A stretch of 64,000 nt of DNA from Erythrobacteraceae bacterium E2-1 Yellow Sea. Lineage in GTDB: Bacteria > Pseudomonadota > Alphaproteobacteria > Sphingomonadales > Sphingomonadaceae. The stretch spans positions 372,001-436,000 of the forward strand of contig JADCLP010000001.1 in assembly GCA_014983025.1 (NCBI GenBank), given 5' to 3'. A program made the translations under genes and the position numbers. A model generated the notes under the pieces. The model did not search any database. It was not told the origin of the DNA and saw nothing but the letters and a program-made list of their open reading frames with translations. Positions 1 through 10,514 of the stretch are shown here, in pieces (position 1 is the first letter of the stretch; each line of letters opens with the position of its first letter).

Positions 1-2168
<2,168 letters not shown>

Positions 2169-2172
<4 letters not shown>

Positions 2173-2789
2173 ACGCAGCATCCTTCCGGACCGGCTTGAT
2201 CATCCTTACCCTGGCGTGGGTGGTGGCCCTCGTCCTGTCCGGCTGGCAACCCTATGACCGCGCGACCTGGTGGATGGAGGTGGCACCGGCACTGATTGCC
2301 CTGCCCATTCTTTGGGCCACGTCGCACCGTTTCCCGCTGACAACTCTGGCCATCACGCTCATAGCATTCCACGGGCTCGTCCTGATGTTGGGCGGCGCAT
2401 ATACCTATGCCCGCGTACCAATCGGCTTCACAATGCAGGATTGGCTCGATCTGGCGCGCAATCCCTATGACCGCTTCGGCCATTTCATGCAGGGCTTTGT
2501 CCCCGCCATCGTATTTCGGGAATTGCTGCTGCGGCTAAGCCTATTGCAGCGCGGCTGGCTCACCACAATTCTGATACTGGCCAGTTGTCTGGCGGTCAGC
2601 GCCACATATGAACTGATCGAATTTGGCGCAGCGATGGCGCTGGGTCAGGGAGCGGATGAATTCCTGGGCACTCAGGGCGACCCTTGGGACACGCAATGGG
2701 ACATGCTGATGTGCCTGATCGGTGCGGCAACGGCTTTGCTGACACTCAGCCGCCTGCATGACCGGCAATTAAGCCGGGTCACGCGCTAA
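2169..2789 (+). CDS. YjdF-family (DUF2238) inner-membrane protein
   Basis: This 206-residue polytopic membrane protein has about six hydrophobic segments. Conserved family motifs are YDRFGHFMQG near 98-107, an RE pair near 116-117, TYELIE near 144-149 and GTQGDPWDTQWDM near 164-176. The biochemical function of DUF2238 proteins is not established. The start is TTG, overlapping the cmk stop in TTGA, so it looks translationally coupled to cmk. It ends 2 nt before the stop of the convergent DUF418 gene. Its place between cmk and rpsA is unusual for an alphaproteobacterium. Confidence 0.85.
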
Positions 2790-2791
2790 GA

Positions 2792-3994
2792 TCAGGCACG
2801 CACAGCGCCAAGACGCATGGATTGGCGCTCTCCATAGGTCAGGCTTCGCCATACCCATTCGAGCGGACCGAAACGATACCGCGCCATCCACCATTTGCTG
2901 AACGCGATTTGAAACGCGAAGAAGGCAATGGCCAATCCCAGGCTCAGCGTTGCCCCCAGCCACGCCAACAGGCCCACACCAAAACCATAGATCGCAAACA
3001 GGTAGAAAAAGCTTTGCATCATGTAATTGGTCAAAGCCATCCGCCCGACCGCGCCAAGACCTGAAAGCAAGGTGTTAAACCGCCCGGCCAAATGCAATAA
3101 GACGATGGCAGATCCGTAACCGGCTGCCAGCATAAGTGTCGATGGTTGGTGAAGCAGCGCAGCGATCCATCGTGGCCCCAGTTCCAACACCCTGGAGACA
3201 GCGCCCGCCCCTTCAAGCAGCAAACCAAGCGGCAGGGCAATGCAGGCGATACGCAGGAATAGGTCACGATGGGCTGAAACATTGCCCAGCCACCCCTTGC
3301 GGAACACCCAGCTTCCCAGCAGGAACCGGCCAAGGATCTGCACCAGGAATGGCAGGATGACAGGCTTGGTCCACCATTCGGTGATCGTGCTCCGCACCAA
3401 TTCGGCGACATAGGCAGGATAGTCAGCCTGAAGGAACAATTTGCCACGAATGGCCACGCCCTCATCTATATAGACACCCCACCACCTATCGCCATTCCAC
3501 ACCAGCAAAGTGAACACATGAAGGGTTATCGTGCCCAGCACCGCCATTGGCAGGCCCACGAACAACAACGTCCGGGTTGACCAATTGCGGGTAAAAAATA
3601 GGACGAAGCCCATCAGGGCATAGGCATGCAGGATATCGCCAATCCACAGCATGAAAACATCGATCAGTCCGAATACCATCAGGATCGCGATCCGACGCAG
3701 GAATATGCTGGCAGGCGCGCCATTTGCCTCAAGCCGTGACATGATATTGGCAAAACCAAACCCGAACAGCAGGGAGAACAGGGCCTGCGCCTTGCCCGAC
3801 ATAAGCCACATCGAGGCAAAGCCAACCCATTTGTCGATCTGGGCAGTGGGCAGGTGATCCAACGCATCTTCGGGAAGGATCAAGCCCACATGTTCATACA
3901 GGTTCATCCATAACACGCCGAACAGCGCAAACCCGCGGATCGCATCGATCACTTCAATTCGATCACCGGCCGCGATTGGACTTCCTGATGCCAT
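2792..3994 (-). CDS. DUF418 domain-containing membrane protein (YeiB-like)
   Basis: This 400-residue protein with about ten hydrophobic segments begins IEVIDAIRGFALFGVLWMN, the typical opening of YeiB/DUF418 proteins; the C-terminal 160 residues form the DUF418 part (GRMALTNYMMQS near 320-331). Members are thought to be transport-related, but no substrate is known. A longer frame to 4210 exists, but the chosen ATG has AAGGGG just upstream and matches the family start. The gene faces against cmk-yjdF and is divergent from rpsA, so it is its own transcription unit inside the aroA-cmk-rpsA block. Confidence 0.88.
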   Translation of the reverse strand: MASGSPIAAGDRIEVIDAIRGFALFGVLWMNLYEHVGLILPEDALDHLPTAQIDKWVGFASMWLMSGKAQALFSLLFGFGFANIMSRLEANGAPASIFLRRIAILMVFGLIDVFMLWIGDILHAYALMGFVLFFTRNWSTRTLLFVGLPMAVLGTITLHVFTLLVWNGDRWWGVYIDEGVAIRGKLFLQADYPAYVAELVRSTITEWWTKPVILPFLVQILGRFLLGSWVFRKGWLGNVSAHRDLFLRIACIALPLGLLLEGAGAVSRVLELGPRWIAALLHQPSTLMLAAGYGSAIVLLHLAGRFNTLLSGLGAVGRMALTNYMMQSFFYLFAIYGFGVGLLAWLGATLSLGLAIAFFAFQIAFSKWWMARYRFGPLEWVWRSLTYGERQSMRLGAVRA

Positions 3995-4393
3995 AAACAC
4001 CCCTTCCCCAGCGCGACCGTGATGCTGATTGCGCCCATTTACGGGCTTTTGCAATCCTGTCCTACATCGTTGATAATGTGCATGTTCTCCTGATGGCCGG
4101 AAGATGTTCATCAGACCCGCGGGAATTGCGCTATTGGACACTGTTCCATGTGTTCCATCGCGTAGGATTTGCCGCGCTGCATATGGCCGCAAATTGCTTG
4201 CCTTTTGCATCGCTTTCGCCTAGGCGCGCGGCCGTTCTCGCAATCTTCTGGTTGAAAGAACCTCTGCGGTGACATTCGGTCCCACAGAGATGTCGGCCTC
4301 TTGCCCCGTTGGCCTGCGTAATGGTGCGCAGAGACGGGTAAAGACCCCGGACAACCGGTGGCCGGTAGCAAATGTGAACAGGAAACCATCCTT
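3995..4393. other. 399-nt divergent intergenic region: DUF418 and rpsA promoters, rpsA leader
   Basis: This gap holds the start region of the DUF418 gene on the minus strand and the rpsA promoter and leader on the plus strand. It contains the 30-nt dispersed repeat at 4141-4170 and a GC-rich stretch with CCGG repeats at about 4345-4370. Ribosome site AGGA lies 10 nt before the rpsA ATG. I found no convincing ORF or tRNA. A long leader would suit autogenous control by S1, but I see no specific element that shows it. Confidence 0.6.
4141..4170 (+). repeat. 30-nt dispersed repeat, copy 1
   Basis: The core TGTTCCATGTGTTCCATC is a 9-bp direct repeat (TGTTCCATG, TGTTCCATC) followed by G, one variable base, and GTAGGA. 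It matches the complement of 63588-63617 at 28 of 30 positions. This copy lies about 250 nt upstream of rpsA. It is either a second repeat family or a direct-repeat protein-binding site. Confidence 0.8.
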
Positions 4394-6100
4394 ATGACAA
4401 CTTCTGCCAACCCAACTCGCGCCGATTTTGAAGCGCTCCTTAACGAACAACTTGGTGGCGCAGGCGATGAAGGCTTTGAAGGCCGCGTCGTTAAAGGCAC
4501 CGTCACCGCAATCGAAAACGGCATGGCCGTTATCGACGTAGGCCTGAAGAGCGAAGGCCGTATCTCTCTGAAAGAATTTTCGCGTGGCGATGATGACCAC
4601 GGCCTTTCCGTTGGTAGCGAAGTTGAAGTCTTCGTTGACCGCGTTGAAAATGCCGATGGCGAAGCCATGCTCAGCCGTGACCGCGCCCGCCGCGAAGCTG
4701 CCTGGGACAAGCTGGAAAGCGAATTTGGCGAAGGCAAGCGCGTTGATGGCCGCATCTTTGGCCGTGTGAAGGGTGGCTTCACCGTCGATCTGGACGGTGC
4801 CGTGGCCTTCCTGCCCGGTTCGCAGGTCGATATCCGCCCCGTGCGCGATGTCACCCCGCTGATGGACGTTCCGCAGCCTTTCCAGATCCTGAAGATGGAC
4901 CGTCGCCGCGGCAATATCGTGGTTTCACGTCGTGCCGTTCTGGAAGAAACCCGTGCGGAACAGCGCAGCGAACTGATCGATCAGCTGAGCGAAGGCCAGG
5001 TTATCGATGGCGTTGTGAAGAACATCACCGATTACGGTGCATTCGTGGATCTGGGCGGCATTGACGGCCTGCTGCATGTCACCGACATGAGCTACAAGCG
5101 CGTCAACCACCCCAGCGAAGTCATCAATATCGGTGACACTGTGACCGTGCAGATCGTGCGCATCAATGAAGATACGCAGCGCATCAGCCTGGGCATGAAG
5201 CAGCTGGAAAGCGATCCATGGGATGGCGTGGCTGCGAAGTATCCTATCGGCATGAAGATGTCGGGTACCGTTACCAACATCACCGAATATGGTGCCTTTG
5301 TGGAAATCGAACCCGGCATCGAAGGCCTGGTCCACGTTTCCGAAATGAGCTGGACGAAGAAGAACGTTCACCCTGGCAAGATCGTTTCGACCAGCCAGGA
5401 AGTCGACGTTATCGTTCTGGAAGTCGATAGCGACAAGCGCCGCATTTCGCTCGGCCTCAAGCAGGCCCAACGCAATCCGTGGGAAGAATTTGCCGAAAAG
5501 CACCCGGTTGGCAGCGAAGTCGAAGGCGAAGTCAAGAACGCCACCGAATTCGGCCTGTTTATCGGGCTGGATGGCGATGTGGATGGCATGGTTCACATGT
5601 CCGACATCGCATGGGGCATTTCGGGTGAAGACGCCCTCGCCCTCCACCGCAAGGGTGAACAGGTCAAGGCTGTCGTTCTGGACGTTGACGTCGAAAAGGA
5701 ACGTATCAGCCTGGGCATGAAGCAGCTCGAAAAGGGCGCGCCTTCTGCCGCTGGTGCAGATTCCGGCTCGCTGCGCAAGAACCAGACGGTTACCGTCACG
5801 GTTCTCGAAGTGCGCGATGGCGGGCTGGAAGTTCAGGTTGGCGACGATGGTGCAACCGGCTTCATCAAGCGTTCGGACCTCGGCCGCGACCGCGACGAAC
5901 AGCGTCCTGATCGCTTCCAGGTTGGCAGCAAGGTTGACGCTATGGTCACCGGTTTCGACCGTTCGAAGAAGCCAAACTTCTCGATCAAGGCACGCCAGAT
6001 CGCAGAGGAAAAGGAAGCAGTCGCACAGTTCGGCTCATCCGACAGCGGCGCATCGCTGGGCGATATCCTGGGCGAAGCACTGAAGGGCAAGAGCGAGTAA
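4394..6100 (+). CDS. rpsA: 30S ribosomal protein S1
   Basis: S1 binds mRNA on the 30S subunit and helps start translation on structured messages. The 568-residue protein has six S1/OB-fold repeats at about 30-97, 115-181, 201-269, 286-356, 373-443 and 462-534, with repeated signatures such as DYGAFVDLG and RISLGMKQ. The order and length are those of full-size proteobacterial S1. ATG 4394 was chosen because translation from it matches the usual S1 N-terminus, with AGGA 10 nt before it; the frame is open 12 codons further upstream. The gene is followed by a strong terminator, so it is the end of its unit. Confidence 0.97.
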   Translation: MTTSANPTRADFEALLNEQLGGAGDEGFEGRVVKGTVTAIENGMAVIDVGLKSEGRISLKEFSRGDDDHGLSVGSEVEVFVDRVENADGEAMLSRDRARREAAWDKLESEFGEGKRVDGRIFGRVKGGFTVDLDGAVAFLPGSQVDIRPVRDVTPLMDVPQPFQILKMDRRRGNIVVSRRAVLEETRAEQRSELIDQLSEGQVIDGVVKNITDYGAFVDLGGIDGLLHVTDMSYKRVNHPSEVINIGDTVTVQIVRINEDTQRISLGMKQLESDPWDGVAAKYPIGMKMSGTVTNITEYGAFVEIEPGIEGLVHVSEMSWTKKNVHPGKIVSTSQEVDVIVLEVDSDKRRISLGLKQAQRNPWEEFAEKHPVGSEVEGEVKNATEFGLFIGLDGDVDGMVHMSDIAWGISGEDALALHRKGEQVKAVVLDVDVEKERISLGMKQLEKGAPSAAGADSGSLRKNQTVTVTVLEVRDGGLEVQVGDDGATGFIKRSDLGRDRDEQRPDRFQVGSKVDAMVTGFDRSKKPNFSIKARQIAEEKEAVAQFGSSDSGASLGDILGEALKGKSE

Positions 6101-6144
6101 TTGCTTACACCTTCCTCGATACCAGTCGGGGCATGAAATCTCGG

Positions 6145-6180
6145 AAAGGCCCGTTGCTTCAGTGCAGCGGGCCTTTTAAT
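6145..6180 (+). terminator. Rho-independent terminator of rpsA
   Basis: The stem pairs 6145-6157 with 6164-6176 (13 bp, one G-U pair) around a 6-nt loop. The arms read AAAGGCCCG and CGGGCCTTT, followed by TAAT. It lies 45 nt after the rpsA stop. Confidence 0.9.
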
Positions 6181-6208
6181 TTACGGCCATGTTACTAGAT
6201 TGATTGCC

Positions 6209-6964
6209 ATGCTTGAAATTCATCAATTCCCGTGCCTGTCCGATAATTACGGATATCTGATCCATGATCCCGCCAGCGGTGAAACCGCTGCAATCGATAC
6301 TCCCGACGATGCGGAATATCTGAAACAGGCGGCAGCCAAGGGCTGGAAAATAACTCAGATCTGGAACACGCATTGGCATCCCGACCATGCTGGAGGAAAC
6401 GAGGCAATCAAGGCCACGACAGGGGCCACAATCACTGCGCCTGCTGAAGTTGAAAAAACATCTCCTATAGACCGTGTGGTGAGCCATGGTGATGAAGTCG
6501 CGCTAGGCAATTCAACCGCACAGGTGATCGATGTGTCGGGCCACACCAACGGCCACATCGCCTTTTATTTGCCCGAGGCAGGCGTCGCCTTCGTAGGTGA
6601 TAGTGTGTTCGCGCTGGGCTGTGGCCGCATGTTTGAAGGGCAACCAGACCAGTTCTGGGCCAGCCTGCAACGTATCAAGGCGCTTCCAGCAGATACGACG
6701 CTTTATTGCGCGCATGAATATACGCAATCCAACGCGAAATTTGCACTGTATGCGGATCCAGACAATGCCGCCCTGCAAACCTATTCCGAAGAAATTGATG
6801 CTGCCCGCGCGCGTGGCGAACCGACAGTACCTATGTCACTGGCACGCGAATTGGCCACCAATCCCTTCCTGCGCGCGGATGACCCTGCAATTCAGGCCAA
6901 ATGGGGTGGCTCAACGCCTGTCGAAACATTTGCCGTTCTACGTGCTGCGAAAGACAATTTCTAA
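6209..6964 (+). CDS. gloB: Hydroxyacylglutathione hydrolase (glyoxalase II)
   Basis: GloB hydrolyses S-lactoylglutathione to D-lactate and glutathione, the second step of methylglyoxal detoxification. The 251-residue metallo-beta-lactamase-fold protein has the binuclear metal motif THWHPDH at 54-60, a further histidine in SGHTNGH, an aspartate in FVGDSVFALGCGR and CAHEYT; the C-terminal domain (about 165-251) carries the glutathione-binding residues of the family. A TTG three codons upstream is possible, but ATG 6209 fits the usual N-terminus. It stands alone between two terminators, convergent with the F0 operon. Confidence 0.95.
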   Translation: MLEIHQFPCLSDNYGYLIHDPASGETAAIDTPDDAEYLKQAAAKGWKITQIWNTHWHPDHAGGNEAIKATTGATITAPAEVEKTSPIDRVVSHGDEVALGNSTAQVIDVSGHTNGHIAFYLPEAGVAFVGDSVFALGCGRMFEGQPDQFWASLQRIKALPADTTLYCAHEYTQSNAKFALYADPDNAALQTYSEEIDAARARGEPTVPMSLARELATNPFLRADDPAIQAKWGGSTPVETFAVLRAAKDNF

Positions 6965-6993
6965 GCGCCCTGGCGTATTCTTACCCTGCCAAT

Positions 6994-7027
6994 AAAAAAC
7001 CCCCGCTCATGGCGGGGGCTTCTTTTT
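6994..7027. terminator. Bidirectional terminator between gloB and atpF
   Basis: The perfect 7-bp stem CCCCCGC (7000-7006) and GCGGGGG (7012-7018) has a 5-nt loop, A-run on the left and TTCTTTTT on the right. It can therefore serve gloB on the plus strand and the F0 operon on the minus strand. Confidence 0.9.
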
Positions 7028-7047
7028 CACAATCGAAAGGTAGCGGT

Positions 7048-7641
7048 TTAAATCCCGGCAATCACCTCATCGGCCAGCTTGCGATCTGCATCTGCATTGT
7101 GGCTGCTCGCAATAAGCTTGCCCGCTGCCGTGGTGGCCGCAGAAACCGCGCTGGCGCGCACTTCATCTACCGCATCGCGTTCAGCGGCAGCAATCTTGTC
7201 TTCTGCCATACGCTTGCGACGTTCAACCATCAGTTTGCTATCAGCCTCTGCCTTCTCAACAATGGCTTCCGCCTCACGCTGGGCATTTTCCATCATCGCT
7301 TCGGCATGCTTTTCAGCATCCTTCATCTTGGCGGCATATTCATCACGCAGGGCTTCTGCTTCAGAACGCAGGCTCTTCGCTTCATCAAGCTGCTGCTTGA
7401 TTGCGGCTATCTTGCTGTCGAGCCCACCAGCGATCAGCTTGGGAACACCCTTCCAAAGAAGGATGAGCAGAAAGGCCAGCATGGATACGCCAACCCAGCC
7501 ACCGGGCCCGAAGACAAAGCTCGGTCCTTCGGCATGACCACCATCATGCTGTACGGTCATGGCCGTGTGATTGGCCCCTTCCATCGCATGTTCCATTTCA
7601 GGATCATCCGTGGTGAAGAGCTCAGGCGGTTGTTCAGCCAT
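7048..7641 (-). CDS. atpF: F0F1 ATP synthase subunit b
   Basis: Subunit b forms the peripheral stalk that holds F1 against F0. The 197-residue protein has an unusual 45-residue N-terminal stretch rich in acidic, His and Gly residues before the single membrane segment (about 47-66), then a long Ala/Glu/Lys-rich coiled coil. It overlaps the end of the b' gene by 8 nt, the usual b'-b arrangement of phototrophs and alphaproteobacteria, and is the last gene of the F0 operon. Confidence 0.94.
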   Translation of the reverse strand: MAEQPPELFTTDDPEMEHAMEGANHTAMTVQHDGGHAEGPSFVFGPGGWVGVSMLAFLLILLWKGVPKLIAGGLDSKIAAIKQQLDEAKSLRSEAEALRDEYAAKMKDAEKHAEAMMENAQREAEAIVEKAEADSKLMVERRKRMAEDKIAAAERDAVDEVRASAVSAATTAAGKLIASSHNADADRKLADEVIAGI

Positions 7642-8128
7642 TGGCCAGGGCCTCCTTCACGGCAGCCTTTGCAGCTGCTGTATCCACTTTCGCGCCAGCC
7701 AGACGGGCGACGATATCCTGCGTCGCGTCGACAGCGACATCTTCAACTTCTGCCATGGCCGCACTGCGCGCTTCGGCGATGCGGGCTTCGGCCTCAGCCA
7801 GTTTCTTGTCGAGACGCTTCTGCGCCGCGGCAATCTTCTTCTCTGACGCGGCGGCCGCATCTGCCTTGGCCTTGGCGATCAGCCCCTGCGCAGCGGCGCG
7901 ATTGTCGTTCTCTCGCTTGCGCCAGATCTCTTCCCGTTCATCAGCTGCATCACGTGCAGCCTGAGCTGCAGCGAGATCGCTGGCGATCTGCTGGTCACGC
8001 ATGGCGATGGTATCCATCACCTTGGGCACCATACCACGGCCAATAAGGAAGAAGGTGATTCCGAAGAACACCACCAACCAGAAAAACTGGCTGGAATAGG
8101 TTTCAGCAAGCTGAGCTATCTGAGGCAT
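7634..8128 (-). CDS. atpF': F0F1 ATP synthase subunit b'
   Basis: This is the second, shorter stalk subunit (164 residues), which pairs with subunit b to make the heterodimeric stalk. It has one N-terminal membrane helix (about 13-33, FFWLVVFFGITFFLI) followed directly by an alanine- and charge-rich coiled coil to the end. It lies between atpE and atpF. The symbols atpG and atpX are also used for this gene. Confidence 0.93.
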   Translation of the reverse strand: MPQIAQLAETYSSQFFWLVVFFGITFFLIGRGMVPKVMDTIAMRDQQIASDLAAAQAARDAADEREEIWRKRENDNRAAAQGLIAKAKADAAAASEKKIAAAQKRLDKKLAEAEARIAEARSAAMAEVEDVAVDATQDIVARLAGAKVDTAAAKAAVKEALANG

Positions 8129-8207
8129 GCGTCAGTGTCCGATTGATCTTTTATAAAGGGCGTTGCCGACCAGCCCGAAAGCCGGCCGACACGCGAATAT
8201 CAGTTCG

Positions 8208-8435
8208 TCAGGCGACGAAGATCAGGATCATTGCAACGACGAATGCGAGCAGGCCCAGAAGTTCGGCGGCGGCGAAGCCGATGAACAGGCGACCCTGCTG
8301 GCCGTCAGCTGCACCCGGGTTGCGCAGTGCGCTTTCCAGGAACGAACCGAACACGTTACCCACGCCGATGGCGGCCATGCCGGCACCGATTGCTGCGAGG
8401 CCCGCACCAACGAGCTTTGCTGCTTCTGCGTCCAT
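8208..8435 (-). CDS. atpE: F0F1 ATP synthase subunit c
   Basis: Subunit c forms the proton-driven rotor ring. The 75-residue hairpin has a glycine-rich helix 1 (GAGMAAIGVG, 17-26), the polar loop ARNP-type segment LRNPGA (38-43) and helix 2 (about 50-74) with the proton-binding glutamate E58 in AAAELLG. ATG at 8433-8435 is preceded by AAAGGAG at good spacing. A longer open frame to 8582 overlaps atpB and is not the start. Confidence 0.96.
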   Translation of the reverse strand: MDAEAAKLVGAGLAAIGAGMAAIGVGNVFGSFLESALRNPGAADGQQGRLFIGFAAAELLGLLAFVVAMILIFVA

Positions 8436-8481
8436 TTGAAAAACTCCTTTAGGTAAAACTGTAGAAAATGAAGGACGAAAC

Positions 8482-9273
8482 TTAGTGAAGGTTCTCTGCG
8501 TCGTTGATGTAAAGCGACGAGAGAAGCGCGAAAACATATGCCTGGATGCCTGCCACCAGGATTTCCAGCGCGCAGATGGCAACCATCAGCACAAAGCTGG
8601 GAATACCAATAAACGCGCCCCAACCAGCCCCGGCAAGGTTCGAATCAATCACGAAGCTGGCCAGCACTTCCAACAGCACGTGGCCAGCCATCATGGCCAC
8701 GAACAGTCGCAGGCCCAGGCTGAAAGGACGGAACATGAAAGAAATCAGCTCGATCATGAAGATCAAAGGGATCATCGGCACTGGCGTACCATGCGGCACG
8801 AACAGGCTGAAGAAATGAAAGCCGTGCTTCCAGAAGCCCACCGCCAAGACGATCACAAAGGTCAGAATTGCCAAAAGGCCGGTAATCGTGAAATGCGATG
8901 TGAAAGTGAAAGCGTGAACACCCACCATGGCCAACGGCAGAGGCAGCAGACCCAGCAGGTTGGCGAACAGGATGAACATGAACAGGCTGAAGATATAGGG
9001 CACATATTTGCGCCCTTCCTTGCCAATGTTCGCTTCCAGCAAATCATCAATGAAGCCAGTGAAGAATTCCACCGCCATCTGCCAGCGGCCCGGAACAAGC
9101 TGGCGCTTCATACCGCCTGCGACAAAAACCCACAGTGCCACAGTGGCAAACAACATCCACAAAGCGGAATTGGTGAATGCGATATTATATCCCGCCAATT
9201 CCCAGTTTGCCGAACCGAACATCGGTTCAATCGTAAACTGGTGCATCGGATCGACTTTGCCTTCGGCTGCCAC
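8482..9273 (-). CDS. atpB: F0F1 ATP synthase subunit a
   Basis: Subunit a is the proton channel facing the c ring. The 263-residue protein has five to six membrane helices and the essential arginine in FSLGLRLFVAMMAGH (about 185-199); the C-terminal helix AGIQAYVFALLSSLYI is typical. It lies 46 nt upstream of atpE in the operon order I-B-E-b'-b. The F1 genes are not here, as expected for the split alphaproteobacterial arrangement. Confidence 0.96.
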   Translation of the reverse strand: MAAEGKVDPMHQFTIEPMFGSANWELAGYNIAFTNSALWMLFATVALWVFVAGGMKRQLVPGRWQMAVEFFTGFIDDLLEANIGKEGRKYVPYIFSLFMFILFANLLGLLPLPLAMVGVHAFTFTSHFTITGLLAILTFVIVLAVGFWKHGFHFFSLFVPHGTPVPMIPLIFMIELISFMFRPFSLGLRLFVAMMAGHVLLEVLASFVIDSNLAGAGWGAFIGIPSFVLMVAICALEILVAGIQAYVFALLSSLYINDAENLH

Positions 9274-9323
9274 GATCGCTTGGTCCCTAAACCTTTGTTA
9301 CAACGCCTGAAAACCTGGATCAG

Positions 9324-9656
9324 TTAATCACTGCCAGAATTTTCGGGCGGAGTATTTGCCGCACGAATAATGTTCCTGAAGGCAACCGCTATTCCAAGGA
9401 ACAGCATCACCAACAGACCCCATGGCGAAGTGCCGGCGAAATAATCAATTGATCCGCCAATCACCAAGCCGCCAAGAATCCCGCCAAGCAGATCAGTCAG
9501 TACCCGGTTGCCGCTGCGATAACTCGCATCAACCCCCTTCACCTGTGATCGGTTGCGTTCCTCTTCGCGCTCTTTCGCGGCTTTGAGCCGCGCTTCGAGC
9601 GCGTCGATTCGCGCATCCTCAGCAATGGATTCCCGCGCAGGTTTCTCGTCACTCAT
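9324..9656 (-). CDS. atpI: AtpZ/AtpI family protein
   Basis: AtpI is a small membrane protein thought to help assemble the c ring or take up magnesium for the ATP synthase. The 110-residue product has a charged N-terminal half (a short coiled coil with many Glu, Arg and Lys, about 10-40) and two membrane helices (about 54-74 and 79-97) that include the family motif AGTSPWGLLVML. The ATG at 9654-9656 follows GGAGG at good spacing; a longer frame upstream has no such site. It is the first gene of the F0 operon. Confidence 0.92.
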   Translation of the reverse strand: MSDEKPARESIAEDARIDALEARLKAAKEREEERNRSQVKGVDASYRSGNRVLTDLLGGILGGLVIGGSIDYFAGTSPWGLLVMLFLGIAVAFRNIIRAANTPPENSGSD

Positions 9657-9714
9657 GCCAGCCTCCTGAATAGAGAACGCAAGGCACGGGCAAGAGGTAC
9701 CCGCCCAGGGCGCC

Positions 9715-9733
9715 GCCCCCTTAGAAGGGGGGC
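9715..9733. terminator. GC-rich hairpin between ydbL and atpI
   Basis: GCCCCCTT (9715-9722) pairs with AAGGGGGGC (9725-9733) around a very short loop. No run of T follows on either strand, so whether it stops transcription from ydbHL or structures the atpI leader is open. Confidence 0.35.
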
Positions 9734-9823
9734 ATACCCAAGTCAACCGGCGTGGCAAGGGATTCAGCGGTTATTACGACCTAAGTACAAAGATAATGCA
9801 GCCTGCCCAGGGGTGCGCGAAAG

Positions 9824-10225
9824 TCACGGACAACGCGAATCACGCTGCGGTGCAGCATTGGTGCGCGTCTGCCAGCTGCCATCAGGTGCCTGATATTTTT
9901 CGCCAGGTTCGGTTTTCAGGATCAACTGACACCCGGCGGACAATGCATATTCTTCCAATGTGGCGTTATTTTCCTGCGCTTTTTGCGCATAGACAGCGCG
10001 GCGTTTGATATTGATGTCATTGACGATCCGGCGAAGATCGCCGGTTTCCGCCCCCACAACTCCAAGATAGCCGTCCATCTTCTCGCCGATCTGGCCCGCA
10101 GCACGGGCAGCAGAATAGGCCGGATCGCGCTGAGCCAATGCGGGCTCGGCAACTGCCATCAGCCCCAGAGCGGCAATGGCGCCAGCAAGGGCAAGCTTAC
10201 GGGTGAACTGGTTGGCCGTTTTCAT
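9824..10225 (-). CDS. ydbL: YdbL family protein (DUF1318)
   Basis: This 133-residue periplasmic protein has a signal peptide (about 1-32, ending ALAQ) and the DUF1318 core: GQIGEKMDGYLGV, then DLRRIVNDINIKRRAVYAQKA and a final region with two cysteines. In Escherichia coli YdbL acts with YdbH and YnbE, a system that supports lipid transport between inner and outer membrane. It begins 18 nt after ynbE in the same operon. ATG 10225 is chosen over one six codons upstream because the signal peptide then starts MKTANQFTRK. Confidence 0.88.
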   Translation of the reverse strand: MKTANQFTRKLALAGAIAALGLMAVAEPALAQRDPAYSAARAAGQIGEKMDGYLGVVGAETGDLRRIVNDINIKRRAVYAQKAQENNATLEEYALSAGCQLILKTEPGEKYQAPDGSWQTRTNAAPQRDSRCP

Positions 10226-10242
10226 AAGTCTGGTGCCTTCCA

Positions 10243-10443
10243 TCAGAAAATATCTGCATTCTCTTCAATCGTGTTGGCCGCATCTTCGGCCAAACGGTAA
10301 ATCACTTCCTGCCGGATGTTGATATTGAGCTCTATCACGATCGGCTTGTCAGGTGCTGAGACGTTAATGCAGCCGCCCAATCCCAATAAAGCCAACATCG
10401 TGACGGCACAAACCGCCCTTCCGGCCCCGCTCCGCTGCATCAT
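10243..10443 (-). CDS. ynbE: YnbE-like lipoprotein
   Basis: This small outer-membrane lipoprotein partners YdbH. From the chosen start it has 66 residues: a signal peptide MMQRSGAGRAVCAVTMLALL, a lipobox LGGC with the lipidated cysteine at 25, then a short mature part (IELNINIRQEVIYRLAEDA) typical of YnbE. The frame is open to 10518, where an ATGA overlap with the ydbH stop would add 25 residues and bury the signal sequence, so I prefer 10443; the exact start is uncertain. Confidence 0.82.
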   Translation of the reverse strand: MMQRSGAGRAVCAVTMLALLGLGGCINVSAPDKPIVIELNINIRQEVIYRLAEDAANTIEENADIF

Positions 10444-10514
10444 GCCCTGCCCCGCCTGCTCAATCATGGCGGGATGTGTGGCATTGCCGCATGGAACGGT
10501 CAATTCACTGGCTT

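Noticed and set aside
6901-8046. A 381-codon plus-strand ORF across gloB's end and the atpF genes
   Set aside because: It is antisense to well-supported atpF and atpF' genes and its translation matches nothing.
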